Counted from the stretch's first letter, positions 1 through 8,372 are shown. The stretch: DNA of 19,339 nt from Circinella minor (GCA_016758965.1 JAEPRB010000465.1:1-19339); one strand, 5' to 3'. The notes: generated by a model from the letters alone, not told the origin. Numbers and translations are program-made.

Positions 1-124
1 CAAATACTATATATGGTTTCTGAATATACTTCAACGCGCGTATTTATTTATTCAATGATCCCAACATCATATTAGACAATTATTACACTGTCTTGCAACC
101 GCGTAATAATCCATTTTTCGCGCA
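1..124. other. window start, probable intron end
   Basis: No gene is visible here. The last bases before the reading frame at 125 form a pyrimidine-containing stretch ending in CGCGCAG, which looks like a splice acceptor. The frame at 125 opens with GTG rather than ATG. This suggests a spliced gene whose upstream exon lies outside the window. Confidence 0.3.
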
Positions 125-532
125 GTGGAGTTTGCCAACAATCACAACTCGGAATTATATGTTTTAGAGGACTTGCTAGAACATCCTACAACAAGTAACA
201 ACCTAACAACAGAAAACATAACGACAGAGCAAAGCATATCAAACATAGAAAGTGACAATGATTTAAAGTTACCACCTGAAATAGTTGCTGAATTGCAATT
301 ATTAGCATTTCGGGAAGAAGCGCATAAAAACATAATACAACACCGAAAACAGGCGGCAAACAAATTGGTCGGTTATATAATAAACAGCAAAAAGCTCAAG
401 GCCCATTGCAACCATAACAACCGCCAAACTGGGCTGAAAGACATTTTTAATGCAAACAATTTAGATGCTTCCAGCATTAATAACACTCCACTGGGAAGAT
501 ACTGTCGACAGGCTTGGAAAAACTTTAAATAA
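125..532 (+). CDS. hypothetical protein, probable 3' exon (partial)
   Basis: An open frame of 135 codons ends at TAA (530-532). It has no ATG at its 5' end and follows an acceptor-like CAG, so I read it as the last exon of a gene that begins upstream. The protein is polar, asparagine- and threonine-rich in its first half. The second half is more basic, with helical character (a stretch containing FREEAHKNIIQHRKQAANKL) and ends PLGRYCRQAWKNFK. I recognise no domain. It lies a few hundred bases upstream of a second unrecognised frame and an LTR-like segment, so it may belong to a retroelement accessory gene or to an older host gene. Coding is supported by length and composition only. Confidence 0.35.
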   Translation: MEFANNHNSELYVLEDLLEHPTTSNNLTTENITTEQSISNIESDNDLKLPPEIVAELQLLAFREEAHKNIIQHRKQAANKLVGYIINSKKLKAHCNHNNRQTGLKDIFNANNLDASSINNTPLGRYCRQAWKNFK

Positions 533-539
533 GAAGAAT

Positions 540-861
540 TGACACTCAACCAATAGGATATACCTGTTATAAAAAAAAAAAAAGTTTCACCCCTCTTATC
601 ACATGATAAATTGTTATTGCAATTTAATAAACCATCCAAATTACCCAGGAATTATCAATTATGTGCTATGGCGTATACTTACAAAAGCAGTTAGAAATTT
701 ATACAAAAGCAAATGGTTATCTTTACAAAAACAAATTCATCATTATACAGTAACAGAAATAATAAATATATATAATCCATTGGATTCCTCGATCCATTCT
801 GGTATTTTTATCACAACTATATTGTTATCAACATCACTCTCATATTTCTTTTTACTTTATT
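540..861 (+). promoter_or_regulatory. AT-rich spacer, possible promoter of the 862 frame
   Basis: There is no credible gene here; the frame at 603-881 is AT-rich noise that overlaps the better-looking ATG at 862. The stretch contains repeated ACAAAAGCA-like motifs around 680-735 and a CACTCTCA...TTTCTTTTTACTTTA segment just before the ATG. Both resemble motifs in the LTR-like segment at 1740-1890. I infer a promoter or leader related to the LTR U3/R region. This is a visual resemblance, not an alignment score. Confidence 0.3.
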
Positions 862-1461
862 ATGTCTTCGTCTTCTTCTGATTACTCATACAATTCCCTT
901 TCTTACACCAACCTATATTTATTCCATGAGAACTACCATGATTGGGATGAAGAAGAAAACGTCAATTCCCCTCAGCAACGTGATGCTGTGACCATGGATA
1001 TTAAGACTGAGTTAACTGATACTGACAAGGAATATCAACCAAACGATAAAGCCCACCTATTAGGACCAAGAGTCGTCGAAAACATCGATGGAATAATATC
1101 ATACTGATCCTACGATCCTGCCTTCTTACCTCTTCCGCTGGAGACAACTCCGAAGCAAAAACGTGTCGAGCTAGGGCTATTCTTTGACGTTGCGCAACAC
1201 TTAGTCTCACAGAAGATGCTCTTACTTGAGATACAGGAAGAAATAAGCACAGCCAGAAATATATTAGCCAATCGGATTGCCTGCCGCTTGTCCAATGTGC
1301 TACAGAATCTGCCAAGTGAACTGGAGCGACAATTACACATCAAGAAATATATAAGAATGCATCTTCATGACACTTTTCTCTCTGATGATGGACATCTACA
1401 TACATTGGTTAATAATTTTCACAATTCCATGATGGAAGCCAAGACCCATAGAACAGGATAG
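862..1461 (+). pseudogene. unrecognised gene interrupted by one in-frame TGA
   Basis: The ATG at 862 opens a 200-codon frame that is uninterrupted except for a TGA at 1105-1107, and ends at TAG (1459-1461). Both halves look like protein. The first begins MSSSSSDYSYNSLSY and is acidic around DWDEEENVN. The second contains the phrase KQKRVELGLFFDVAQHLVSQ and a leucine-rich helical segment (EIQEEISTARNILANRIACR). Since the frame is kept on both sides, a single nonsense change is the simplest reading; an intron removing the TGA is possible, but I found no convincing donor and acceptor pair. No family is recognised. Its 3' end lies 40 bases before the LTR-like segment, as expected for the last open frame of a retroelement. 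A host gene captured next to an LTR is the alternative. Confidence 0.4.
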
Positions 1462-1480
1462 AAACCCATGGCAGGGTTTA
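1461..1480 (+). repeat. small hairpin after the broken frame
   Basis: AAACCC and GGGTTT flank a six-base loop immediately after the TAG at 1459-1461. This is a 6-bp stem; any role is unknown. Confidence 0.3.
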
Positions 1481-1490
1481 TTTTTCCCAA

Positions 1491-2026
1491 ACGGGGGGAT
1501 ATGTAACGTGCATACCGTTACCTAATTTTTTTCTCTTTCCTCATATATATTATCTCCAATATTAGTATAATCCCCATTATAAATACGTAACATTATTATC
1601 ATTTTTATCTCTTTCCTTATCATTAGCATTATTGATTGTAATCACATATTATCATCAAATATTCTTATTATAGTATAAAAAACCCATTATGCCATTTTAT
1701 TGGATCCCACTTTTGATTCTTTTCGCAATTGCTGCTTTTTACAAGAGCAATTGCAATGTTTTACTAAAGCTATTGATTAATTCCACAAAAGCTATTGACT
1801 ATTTTTACAAAAGCAAATAGTATAAATACTCGACCTTTTTCACTCTCAAATTTCTTTTCTTCAGTTCTCTTTTACTTTAAGTTTTATCTTTAACTTTGTC
1901 TTGTCTTTTAAATAAATTTTCCTTTTATAAATAAATCCTTTCATTGGGTTTTCATTTAGTAATTTTATTAAGACTTCTCTTTTTGTGGATTCAGATGTAC
2001 AATTCCTGAATAATAGAACTCCCACA
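1491..2026 (+). mobile_element. LTR-like segment (3' LTR candidate) with polypurine tract
   Basis: A G-rich tract (ACGGGGGGATA, 1491-1501) is followed by TGTAACG at 1502, a typical polypurine-tract/LTR junction. The segment has an LTR layout. A short palindrome GTAACG...CGTTAC sits at its start (1503-1521). Direct repeats of the type ACAAAAGCTATTGA fall at about 1740-1820. A TATA box TATAAATA lies at 1821-1828. A pyrimidine-rich leader follows, with AATAAA signals at 1911 and 1930. A plausible terminal CA occurs at CCCACA (2021-2026). No second copy of the LTR lies in the window, so the ends and the 5-bp target duplication cannot be verified. The internal domain would be to the left. The DNA transposon at 2048 starts 21 bases downstream. 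Confidence 0.5.
1821..1828 (+). promoter_or_regulatory. TATA box of LTR-like segment
   Basis: TATAAATA is followed about 25-30 bases downstream by a pyrimidine-rich candidate start region (CACTCTCAAATTTC). Its position within the segment fits an LTR U3/R boundary. Confidence 0.45.
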
Positions 2027-2039
2027 TACCATTTATCTA

Positions 2040-2047
2040 TAATTATT
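2040..2047. repeat. left target-site duplication of the 2048-7430 transposon
   Basis: TAATTATT directly abuts the left inverted repeat. The copy on the right (7431-7438) reads TAATTTTT, one mismatch in eight. Confidence 0.6.
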
Positions 2048-2072
2048 GGCGCGGATAATGTGTCTTGGGCTG
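2048..2072 (+). repeat. left terminal inverted repeat (25 bp)
   Basis: Starts GGCGCGGATAATG and ends GGGCTG. It pairs with 7406-7430, with mismatches only in the middle of the repeat. Confidence 0.8.
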
Positions 2073-2249
2073 CCTCCAGCTAATAAAAAACAACTTAGAG
2101 GATAGTTAAAATCCATTCTGATTGGATAATGAAGTTTCTTTCCCCATCGTTTTTTCTTGAATTTAATTTTTTTTTTGTTACTGTTACTGCATAATGCTTA
2201 GTTTTTGAGTTTCGTATTTCATTACTTATTTCTTTATACTACTTCAAGC
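2073..2249 (+). promoter_or_regulatory. transposon 5' leader/promoter region
   Basis: Non-coding, T-tract-rich stretch between the left inverted repeat and the first ATG of the transposase. No in-frame ATG occurs upstream of 2250 within it. No clean TATA box was identified. By position it must hold the promoter and 5' UTR. Confidence 0.4.
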
Positions 2250-5200
2250 ATGGCACGTACAAAAGGTTCAAAAAGTCGTCCTGGAACTAAAAAACCCAGG
2301 CCAAAACCGAAAAAACTTGTCAATCAAGGAAGACTTCCCGTAAATTGGATCTCAAAGAGTAGAGAGGAATGTTCATTTACAAGTAACTCTAATGTCTCAG
2401 CAAGTGACATCCCTACGTCAGCTCCAGCACTAGGTACAAATTCATTTTGACATACCAATTTCAACATGCTGATTCTAATAAGTAAATGTGAAATTTAATT
2501 ATGAAACAGATTCTAGCCGCGATGATGCATCTCTTGGTGATCTCGTAGCTCTCGTTGATACCTCTGAGATTCTAGAAGAAGATATTTCACTTGCTCCACC
2601 TGAGTCAAGAATAGTAGAGGGTAGTATTGATGAAGAAGAATGGGTAACAGACGACGAGGAGGAGGCTGACGACGATCACTCTGATGATGAGGCCAATTTG
2701 AATGAGGATGAGGATGATATTAGTGATGATACCAGCGAAAATCAATCTGGATCATTAACAACTGCGGTGAAGAAAAAACAATTCGTTTACAAATATTTTC
2801 TCAGTATTCAAAGTAGGGTAGTTGAAGAGACAAAGGAAGATGATAACAAACTTCCATCTGAATATCGGCATGGAACTTTTTGGATATTACCACCAGATCC
2901 ATTTTTTGCTCTTCATAATCCAACAACAGAAATACTTACATTATGTGAGGATGAAAGTTTTGACTACGATCCTGTAATGCTTTACTTACCCAAAGTGTTC
3001 CTATGGATTCCACATCTCCTAGTTGACGATAGACTCAAATGTACACATCCTAATTGCAGTGGTAAACTGAAATCTAATGGTTATCCAAAAGACCCTCCTG
3101 CTCGCCGTGTCGTTGATCTCAAAAGGTACTACACATATAAGCAATATACATTACTGTATCTAAAAATAATACCAATAACTTGTATTAGAAATTTTTATAT
3201 AATGTCAAGCTTGTATAAGTGCAATAACAGACATTGCAAAAAAAGCTACAGTGGACATGATAGTCGAATAATCAGACAGTTACCACTACATTTACAACAA
3301 GAATTTCCTGCTTATCTCACTCATCGTTCTGGTATATCAAAAGATTTGGGTGATGTGTTTAGACCAGCAATACAAAATTCAGTTGGGCCACGACGCTTTC
3401 AAAAGGTTTTACGAGAACTACAAAAGTTGACACATGCACGATTAGAATTCCAATATCTAAATTATATCAATTCCCGCCGTGCAAACCCAACTATGCAAGA
3501 AACAATCAATCCACCTAAATTTAAGGAATTCTCATCATATAGTAATAAGGACGGCTATGCTGGATACACTTCAACAGCGCAATATTTGAGAGTTTTATAC
3601 ACAGCCATGATCAACGAAATGCGTCATTTAATTGACAAGCAAATGATGGTTTTAGAAGGGCGTGTTTTAAAGGGTGATCACACATTTAAAATAATTAAAC
3701 ACCTTGGTCGAATTGGCGGATCACCTACCTTCCTTGTCGTCTACACAGTTTGTAATGAATTTGAGGAAATTAGAACGCAACTTCTCGTCTCAACAAAGTC
3801 GTTAAATCATTTACAATTCTCATTTGAAAAAATGCGTGAAGCATACACTATGTATGGACATGATTATCCTGAAATCTTTTTCACTGATGATGTTATTAAC
3901 GATCAGGGTTTCCTTACAAGTATTTTTCCTTCTCTGAGTCAAGATGTTGCCCCACTGGATCCTGCTAACATTATTAATAATAACTGTGAATATCCTATCC
4001 TTTCTATTCCTGAAAATGTCACCACCAGTTTATTATCAACTTATAACGATATTCAGCGAGTATTTGAAATGTTGCTCAGAAATAAGCGTATGTATATTTA
4101 TCTATTATAATATTTTGATATATAGTTATAATTAGCTTTATTATCTTACTGACCAATATCTTATAAGCTTTTGTCGTGGGTTTCGATTGTGAGTGGCCGT
4201 GTGACAAACGATCTGGCGAGCAAGGAAAACTTGCTTTAATTCAAGTTGCTTGCTCCAAGAACATATGGTTATTACAAGTTAGCTCATTATCCGAATTACC
4301 AAGTGCGCTTGTAGGATTCCTTGAAGATATGGAGATTAAAAAAGCTGGCCGGGCTGTAAATGGTGATTGCAAGAAAATCGAGAGAGATTTTCCTGGTATT
4401 CGTTGCCAAGGAATGTTAGAACTTGCAAGCTTTTGTAAGGAGAGAGATGCAATCGGTGATGCCAGGATGGGGCTTGAGGCCATCTGTAAAAAACTGTTAT
4501 ATAGATCACTACCAAAAGATGAAGACATTCGCATAAGCAATTGGGATTCGAATCATCTATCAGAGAATCAGATACTATATGCTGCTCGTGATGCATGGGC
4601 AGGGCTAGAGATTTTCAACACCGCCCTTACTCAATACTTTCCTATCGGAAAGCTAGTTCTTAAGCCAGTCAAAGGTATGTATATATTGAGCTCTATTAAT
4701 ATCATAAAATAACGATGGGTAATAGCTATATAATAATCAAATTTTTGTCAGGTATTCATGTTTCCTTGCACCCAAACAACCTCTATGAAGCTGTAGCTTA
4801 TGGAGAGGTGGCATTGCAATTAGCGACGTTCGACACTATTAAAGTAGGAAAGGGACGCGTTATTATCACCATAAAAAAAATATCAAAACCAGCTGCATAC
4901 TTAAAACTACATAAAAAATCATTGAATGATTTTGGCGATACACCTTTTAATGTCGTTGTCAACCTGAAAGATCTTCGTACTTACAAAGCTGTTGACATTC
5001 AACAAACGTCCATAAATAGTGATAATGCTTTGGTTGACGCTGGAAGCCAAGCAGGTGTAATTGGTATGTCTTGTTTGTTCTATTCATGAATATAGTAGTT
5101 TTTTTTCTGGTATTTGCTTAGCATAACTAAAAACATTTCTAGCTCTCGATAATAACAATGACGTTTTGAATGATTTGACCACTGCAGAAAGCAGTAAGGA

Positions 5201-7107
5201 AGATACAGACTATGATGATGACGAGTCTATCTTGACTGGTAATGACGGTGACAATGACACTGACAATAATAGTACCAATCACGATAGTGGCGTTTTAACT
5301 CGACCACCAATTCCAGACGTACCGATACCATTAACATCTCCAACTTCTGTTACTGAGCCAACTTCTGAAGCCAGTATTACTACATCTTCTATCCCTTCCC
5401 GTGTTTTAAAGGATGCATTTCATCTTATGAATATGATTCGCGTTCCAAGACGACATGGACTAGCAAATGAGTTTGCAAGGAAGCTGCGTGACGCAATATT
5501 TATAGTTGATAAAGACGATGAAGAACTTGTTAAAGACTTTTTGAAGACCCAAGACAAAACATGGGATATGGTGATGCTTCAAAATCCATCTTGGATTCTT
5601 CGCCGAGTAAAAAGTACGTTACATTTCTTTTTTTTTTCTTGTTCTTTAAAAAAAGATGACGATTTTGGTGAAAATAATGACAGTTATTATTATGTTATAA
5701 AAGGAGTTATACCACCTCCCAATGAATTATATCCAGTTGTAAAGCAATTATTTGATGAGTATGGTAATATGAGATGTGCAAAAACTGGAAGAACACTTTT
5801 CGATCAAGAAGCATATCGCCAAGCTGAAAATGTGCTGAAATGTATTGCTCGTAGACATGTATCCGATCCTCCTGGCATTTCATTTTATTTCAAGATTGGT
5901 AGTGATAAAAATAACTTGCCGTTATATCGTTGCAGTCGTGGTACAAACTCTCTCGAAGGAGGGGTTCACCAAAACATTATACGCAAGTTTATTTCTTTTG
6001 GTGCAAGTCCGGAGCTAGCAGACGCTGTATTGTCAGATTATAGACTTAGACATAACATCGATGTAAGTAATAGTATAAAATTATTATTACCAATATAAGA
6101 AACATTTTATAACTTTACTGCTGGACCAGGTTGGATCATTTAATAGGCACGGTCGAGTACATGACGGCCATTATGAGCCGTGGCTCACACAACATATATT
6201 GGATTTGAGAGCATCATTCGACATGGAGCATTCTTATAATAGGCCAGGTGTATATCAAAATGCTGTTTTTTTCGAGTCATCTAAAGAAGTGTTTGGAATT
6301 TCACCACTGCCACATAAACTTGCTACAGACCTTGGAATCGATTTAGCTCCAAATGAAGATATACATAATGATAATATTAATATTTCTGCATTTATTACAT
6401 CATCATTACAAAAATCTGCATTACTAACTATATCACAATCTACATTACAAACAAAAGATGCTCAATATCACTTTATAGCAAAAAAGCAACAGACTAAATA
6501 TCCAATTTTGCCAGTTCATACAAAGGAAGAACGAGATCTTTTCAGAGATATAGTAGAAGAAAAATATAAAGACTGTAGACCTGATTATATGGCATTTGCA
6601 AAGGTGTGGTCCAAACATGTTGACGGTAAACATATTTATTACAAAACTGCAGAACACTTGAGAACATATTATGGTCAATACATACAGCTTAGAAATACTG
6701 CAGTATCCAAAGAAATAAATATAACGCAAAGAGAAAGAATTAAGGAAGTACTGTCAGATACAAGTCGAAAACGGTTAGCCCCTGCTGCTCGCGAGCCAAG
6801 TCAAAATAAAGTTCCTAGATACCGTGAAGCCCATATTCCACAGTTGTCTTCCGTTGCTACTAATAATCTCGAAACAACACCTACTACTCCACTAAGTTAC
6901 AATAGTACTTCTTTTTTTTCATTATATGAACCGTCTTCTACACTACAGCAACCAGTTATTATATGGAATCAAAATGCTGTATCTACTCCATCAACTTCAC
7001 CAACAGCAATTTCTCTACAACGTAGTTCTAGTCTTTCAAATACGCCATTGGATGTAGATAATAATAATAATAATAATAATAATAGTAGTAGTAGTTCTCA
7101 ACAGTAG
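2250..7107 (+). CDS. DDE-type transposase with an embedded 3'-5' exonuclease domain (8 exons)
   Basis: Exons, worked out by eye: 2250-2433, 2510-3125, 3189-4087, 4168-4674, 4752-5063, 5143-5613, 5704-6062, 6130-7107. Introns are 63-90 bp, all GT-AG, in phases 1, 2, 1, 1, 1, 1 and 0. The spliced product is 1,441 residues. In order it has a basic N-terminus (MARTKGSKSRPGTKKPRPK, DNA-binding or nuclear-localising), an acidic stretch (about 104-137), and a CX4C...CX4C module (C239, C244, C278, C283). A DDE-like core follows with D430 in KGDHTFK and D500/D501 in FFTDD. A complete DEDDy exonuclease comes next (about 567-735). After an acidic linker come KDAFHLM (D930, H933) and RGTNSLEGGVHQ (E1081, candidate third catalytic residue). 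The tail has a SANT/Myb-like stretch (about 1243-1305) and low complexity. I recall similar fungal proteins annotated as DUF6729 plus 3'-5' exonuclease; that name is from memory. Cut-and-paste transposition is inferred from the inverted repeats and duplication. The second intron acceptor of exon 1 could instead be at 2479. Confidence 0.8.
3028..3250 (+). other. zinc-like four-cysteine module of the transposase, split by a 63-bp intron
   Basis: RLKCTHPNCSGKLKSNGYP gives C239 and C244; SSLYKCNNRHCKKSY gives C278 and C283. This CX4C...CX4C arrangement is a probable zinc-binding, DNA-recognition module N-terminal to the catalytic core. The intervening 3126-3188 has no stop and a length divisible by three, so it reads through. 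It is bounded by GTACTA and TTAG, and removing it joins VVDLKR directly to NFYIMSSLYKC, the more compact form I expect for this module. Confidence 0.6.
3661..3915 (+). other. first part of DDE-like catalytic core
   Basis: GDHTFK (D430, codon 3676-3678) and FFTDD (D500/D501, codons 3886-3891) are separated by about 70 residues containing a hydrophobic strand (TFLVVYTVCNEF). This is the spacing and pattern of the first two acidic residues in RNase H-fold transposases, particularly Mutator/IS256-like ones. The role of these residues is inferred from pattern only. Confidence 0.6.
4168..4674 (+). other. DEDDy 3'-5' exonuclease domain (WRN/RNase D-like) exon
   Basis: This single exon carries the whole domain. 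ExoI is VVGFDCEWP (D573, E575). ExoII is VNGDCKKIERDF (D633). ExoIII is YAARDAW (Y704, D708), the Y-X3-D signature of the DEDDy subgroup. The strand KLALIQVACSKNIWLL and a helical region between ExoII and ExoIII also fit. Known members of this family remove nucleotides from DNA or RNA 3' ends using two metal ions. All five signature residues are intact, so selection probably preserved activity until recently. The exon begins PFVVGFD and is cleanly bounded by introns 4088-4167 and 4675-4751, both flanking in phase 1, an arrangement that permits exon shuffling. Confidence 0.85.
5704..6198 (+). other. C-terminal part of transposase core with candidate catalytic E
   Basis: After the intron at 5614-5703, RRVKR joins VIPPPNELYPVVKQLF, then ARRHVSDPPGISFYFKIG and RGTNSLEGGVHQ. 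E1081 (codon 5955-5957) is the best candidate for the third acidic residue of the catalytic triad, on a helix-like segment following a conserved-looking arginine and glycine. The core continues across intron 6063-6129 into GRVHDGHYEPWLTQHI. E1081 lies about 580 residues after D501, the gap being filled by the exonuclease and an acidic linker. Confidence 0.55.
7059..7095 (+). repeat. trinucleotide microsatellite within coding sequence
   Basis: An ATA/AAT repeat followed by an AGT repeat encodes a short polyasparagine then polyserine run just before the TAG at 7105. It is slippage-prone but in frame. Confidence 0.8.
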
Positions 7108-7230
7108 CCACAACAGCTAACAGTATCATCTCGTGGACTTCGAGCAGCGCCTGAGTCTTCACAAGCACCTCTATTTCGTGTATCAAACATTGTATTACCG
7201 AAATATCGTGGACGAAATAAAAGGCAGTAG
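7108..7230 (+). pseudogene. in-frame C-terminal extension beyond a TAG
   Basis: The transposase frame ends at TAG (7105-7107) inside a glutamine-rich phrase (QQ, stop, PQQ). The same frame then stays open for 40 codons, reading SSRGLRAAPESSQAPLFRVS and ending PKYRGRNKRQ before TAG (7228-7230). One C-to-T change turning CAG into TAG explains this. The basic last residues look like a genuine protein end. Either the element lost 40 residues, or the extension is dispensable or read through. Confidence 0.55.
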
Positions 7231-7299
7231 AATATGTATCGAAACAACATAAAATTAAGCAAAATATTACAAAAAGATCTCTTTTACCACATTTTATAC

Positions 7300-7305
7300 A
7301 ATAAA
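7300..7305 (+). terminator. poly(A) signal of the transposase gene
   Basis: AATAAA lies about 70 bases after the outer stop codon (7228-7230) and before the right inverted repeat. It is the only canonical hexamer between the gene and the element end. Confidence 0.5.
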
Positions 7306-7347
7306 AAACCCCTATTTTCATTTTCTTTTCAACAAAGCATAGTAATC

Positions 7348-7382
7348 TTTTGATGTAGCTTCCTTCGGAAGCCACATCAAAA
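7348..7382 (+). repeat. subterminal hairpin inside right end of transposon
   Basis: TGATGT-A-GCTTCC, a TTC loop, and GGAAGC-C-ACATCA form a 13-position stem with one mismatch (7357/7373), extended by flanking T and A runs. It lies between the poly(A) signal and the right inverted repeat. It could mark the RNA 3' end or be a transposase-binding structure. Confidence 0.6.
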
Positions 7383-7405
7383 AATTCAAATAATTTAATT
7401 TTTTT

Positions 7406-7430
7406 CAGCCCTAGACATGTTATCCGCGCC
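7406..7430 (-). repeat. right terminal inverted repeat (25 bp)
   Basis: Reverse complement of 2048-2072 at about 22 of 25 positions; ends TATCCGCGCC at the boundary. Confidence 0.8.
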
Positions 7431-7438
7431 TAATTTTT
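7431..7438. repeat. right target-site duplication, overlapping foldback end
   Basis: TAATTTTT follows the right inverted repeat. The same eight bases include the TA and first bases of the foldback element that starts at 7433, so the transposon landed exactly at that element's edge. Confidence 0.55.
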
Positions 7439-7500
7439 CATAGTAAGGGAGTAAATTTTTCGAAGTCAAGGCCAGTTTTTTTTTTCATAGGCGGGATTAT

Positions 7501-7508
7501 ATTAATCG
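7501..7508. repeat. left target-site duplication of nested element
   Basis: ATTAATCG, repeated exactly at 8606-8613. The opposite palindrome arm carries the sequence once, uninterrupted, which is a built-in empty site. Confidence 0.85.
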
Positions 7509-7729
7509 GGCCCTACTATGATGGGTATGGGAGACCTGGCGAATAGAATTAAAAGTTAAAGTGCGGAAATAGACTTTGTAGCCAATCATTAGCTTAAGTT
7601 AAAGTGCGGAAACGAGGTTAAAGTGTTGAGTTTACATTCTAGTTTCTTTTTTTGGAATGCTGCGTGTATTGTATGTTATGCAGGACGAAAACTTCTTTTA
7701 CTTTTTTTTTTGACACAATCGCATACATT

Positions 7730-8372
7730 TCCTTTATTATTATTTTATTTGTCACTACATATGGTATTACCTGTCAAAAATATTACTACACTGATGGATA
7801 CCAATTTATTGATTGAAACACCTGATGTCGACGATAATACAGTACTTGGAATAATAATTGTGCCAAGCTCAATAATATTCTGTTCAAAAAAATACACTAG
7901 AAATGACAATTAAAATTTGAGAAAATGCCTTCAAAGATAATACATGTGGTTCGCATAACACAAAATTAGTTGCTTCTGAGGCTCAAACACTACCTCCTCT
8001 TATTAATCCACCAACTCTTACTTACCCGTAACAACTAACAAGCTAATAATAATTCATCATCACACCCATCATCACCACAACGACCATTGGCATTAAAAAG
8101 AAATATTTTTTCTAGTCCATATCATCGTACTCCTAGTTCAACTTTTTCTCCATCTTACCATCCAACAATCCTTTTACTAAACATGATGGAATCATTCTCA
8201 CTACTTTTTCGCAACCCCCCTCTATTCCATGTTTAAAGTATAAATTATTCTTCATCATCATCATCATCACCACAACAACAACCTTCTCAAGACAAAGAAG
8301 AAATGACCGCAGTGCTCAAATTGTCATTTAGGCATCTGCCCTGGTAGAAGAGGTGTATTTGCCGAGAAGTAG
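7730..8372 (+). pseudogene. decayed transposase C-terminus-like coding remnant
   Basis: Several short open stretches in shifting frames read like protein. 7740-7911 is one. 7921-8028 ends LVASEAQTLPPLINPP. About 8057-8236 is proline- and serine-rich (SSPQRPLALKRNIFSSPYHR). 8313-8372 reads CSNCHLGICPGRRGVFAEK then TAG, a C-X2-C-X4-C plus PGRRG ending that resembles a zinc-knuckle C-terminus. No frame is continuous. The S/T/P-rich character matches the tail of the intact transposase at 6130-7107, so I infer the eroded 3' end of a sister gene left in an internally deleted element. Confidence 0.4.

Larger units (their letters stand above)
2048..7430 (+). mobile_element. complete DNA transposon encoding a DDE/exonuclease transposase
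   Basis: The element is 5,383 bp and bounded by 25-bp terminal inverted repeats. The left end starts GGCGCGGATAATGTGTCTTG. The right end, read inward, starts GGCGCGGATAACATGTCTAG. About 22 of 25 positions agree. An 8-bp duplication with one mismatch flanks it. It contains one spliced gene on the + strand (2250-7107), an AATAAA signal at 7300-7305, and a subterminal hairpin (7348-7382). All candidate catalytic residues are present, so it may be autonomous or only recently silenced; the one visible lesion is an in-frame TAG near the C-terminus. The 8-bp duplication is shared with hAT and KDZ elements, but the protein matches neither. Superfamily is left unassigned. Confidence 0.8.

Noticed and set aside
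603..881. 92-codon open frame
   Set aside because: AT-rich, hydrophobic noise overlapping the better ATG at 862; the region looks like promoter or leader.
2250..7107. Assignment of the transposase to hAT or KDZ (Zisupton-type)
   Set aside because: The 8-bp duplication fits both, but the protein lacks the hAT dimerisation-type C-terminus and the KDZ motifs as I know them. The motifs look closer to Mutator/IS256-like DDE cores, whose duplications are usually longer, so no name is given.
7028..7375. minus-strand frame with a polytyrosine run
   Set aside because: It is the shadow of the AAT/AGT microsatellite and of the transposase 3' end.
7623..7913. 96-codon frame as an intact gene
   Set aside because: Lies in a deleted nested transposon, with T-run-derived phenylalanines and no domain; treated as part of a decayed remnant.
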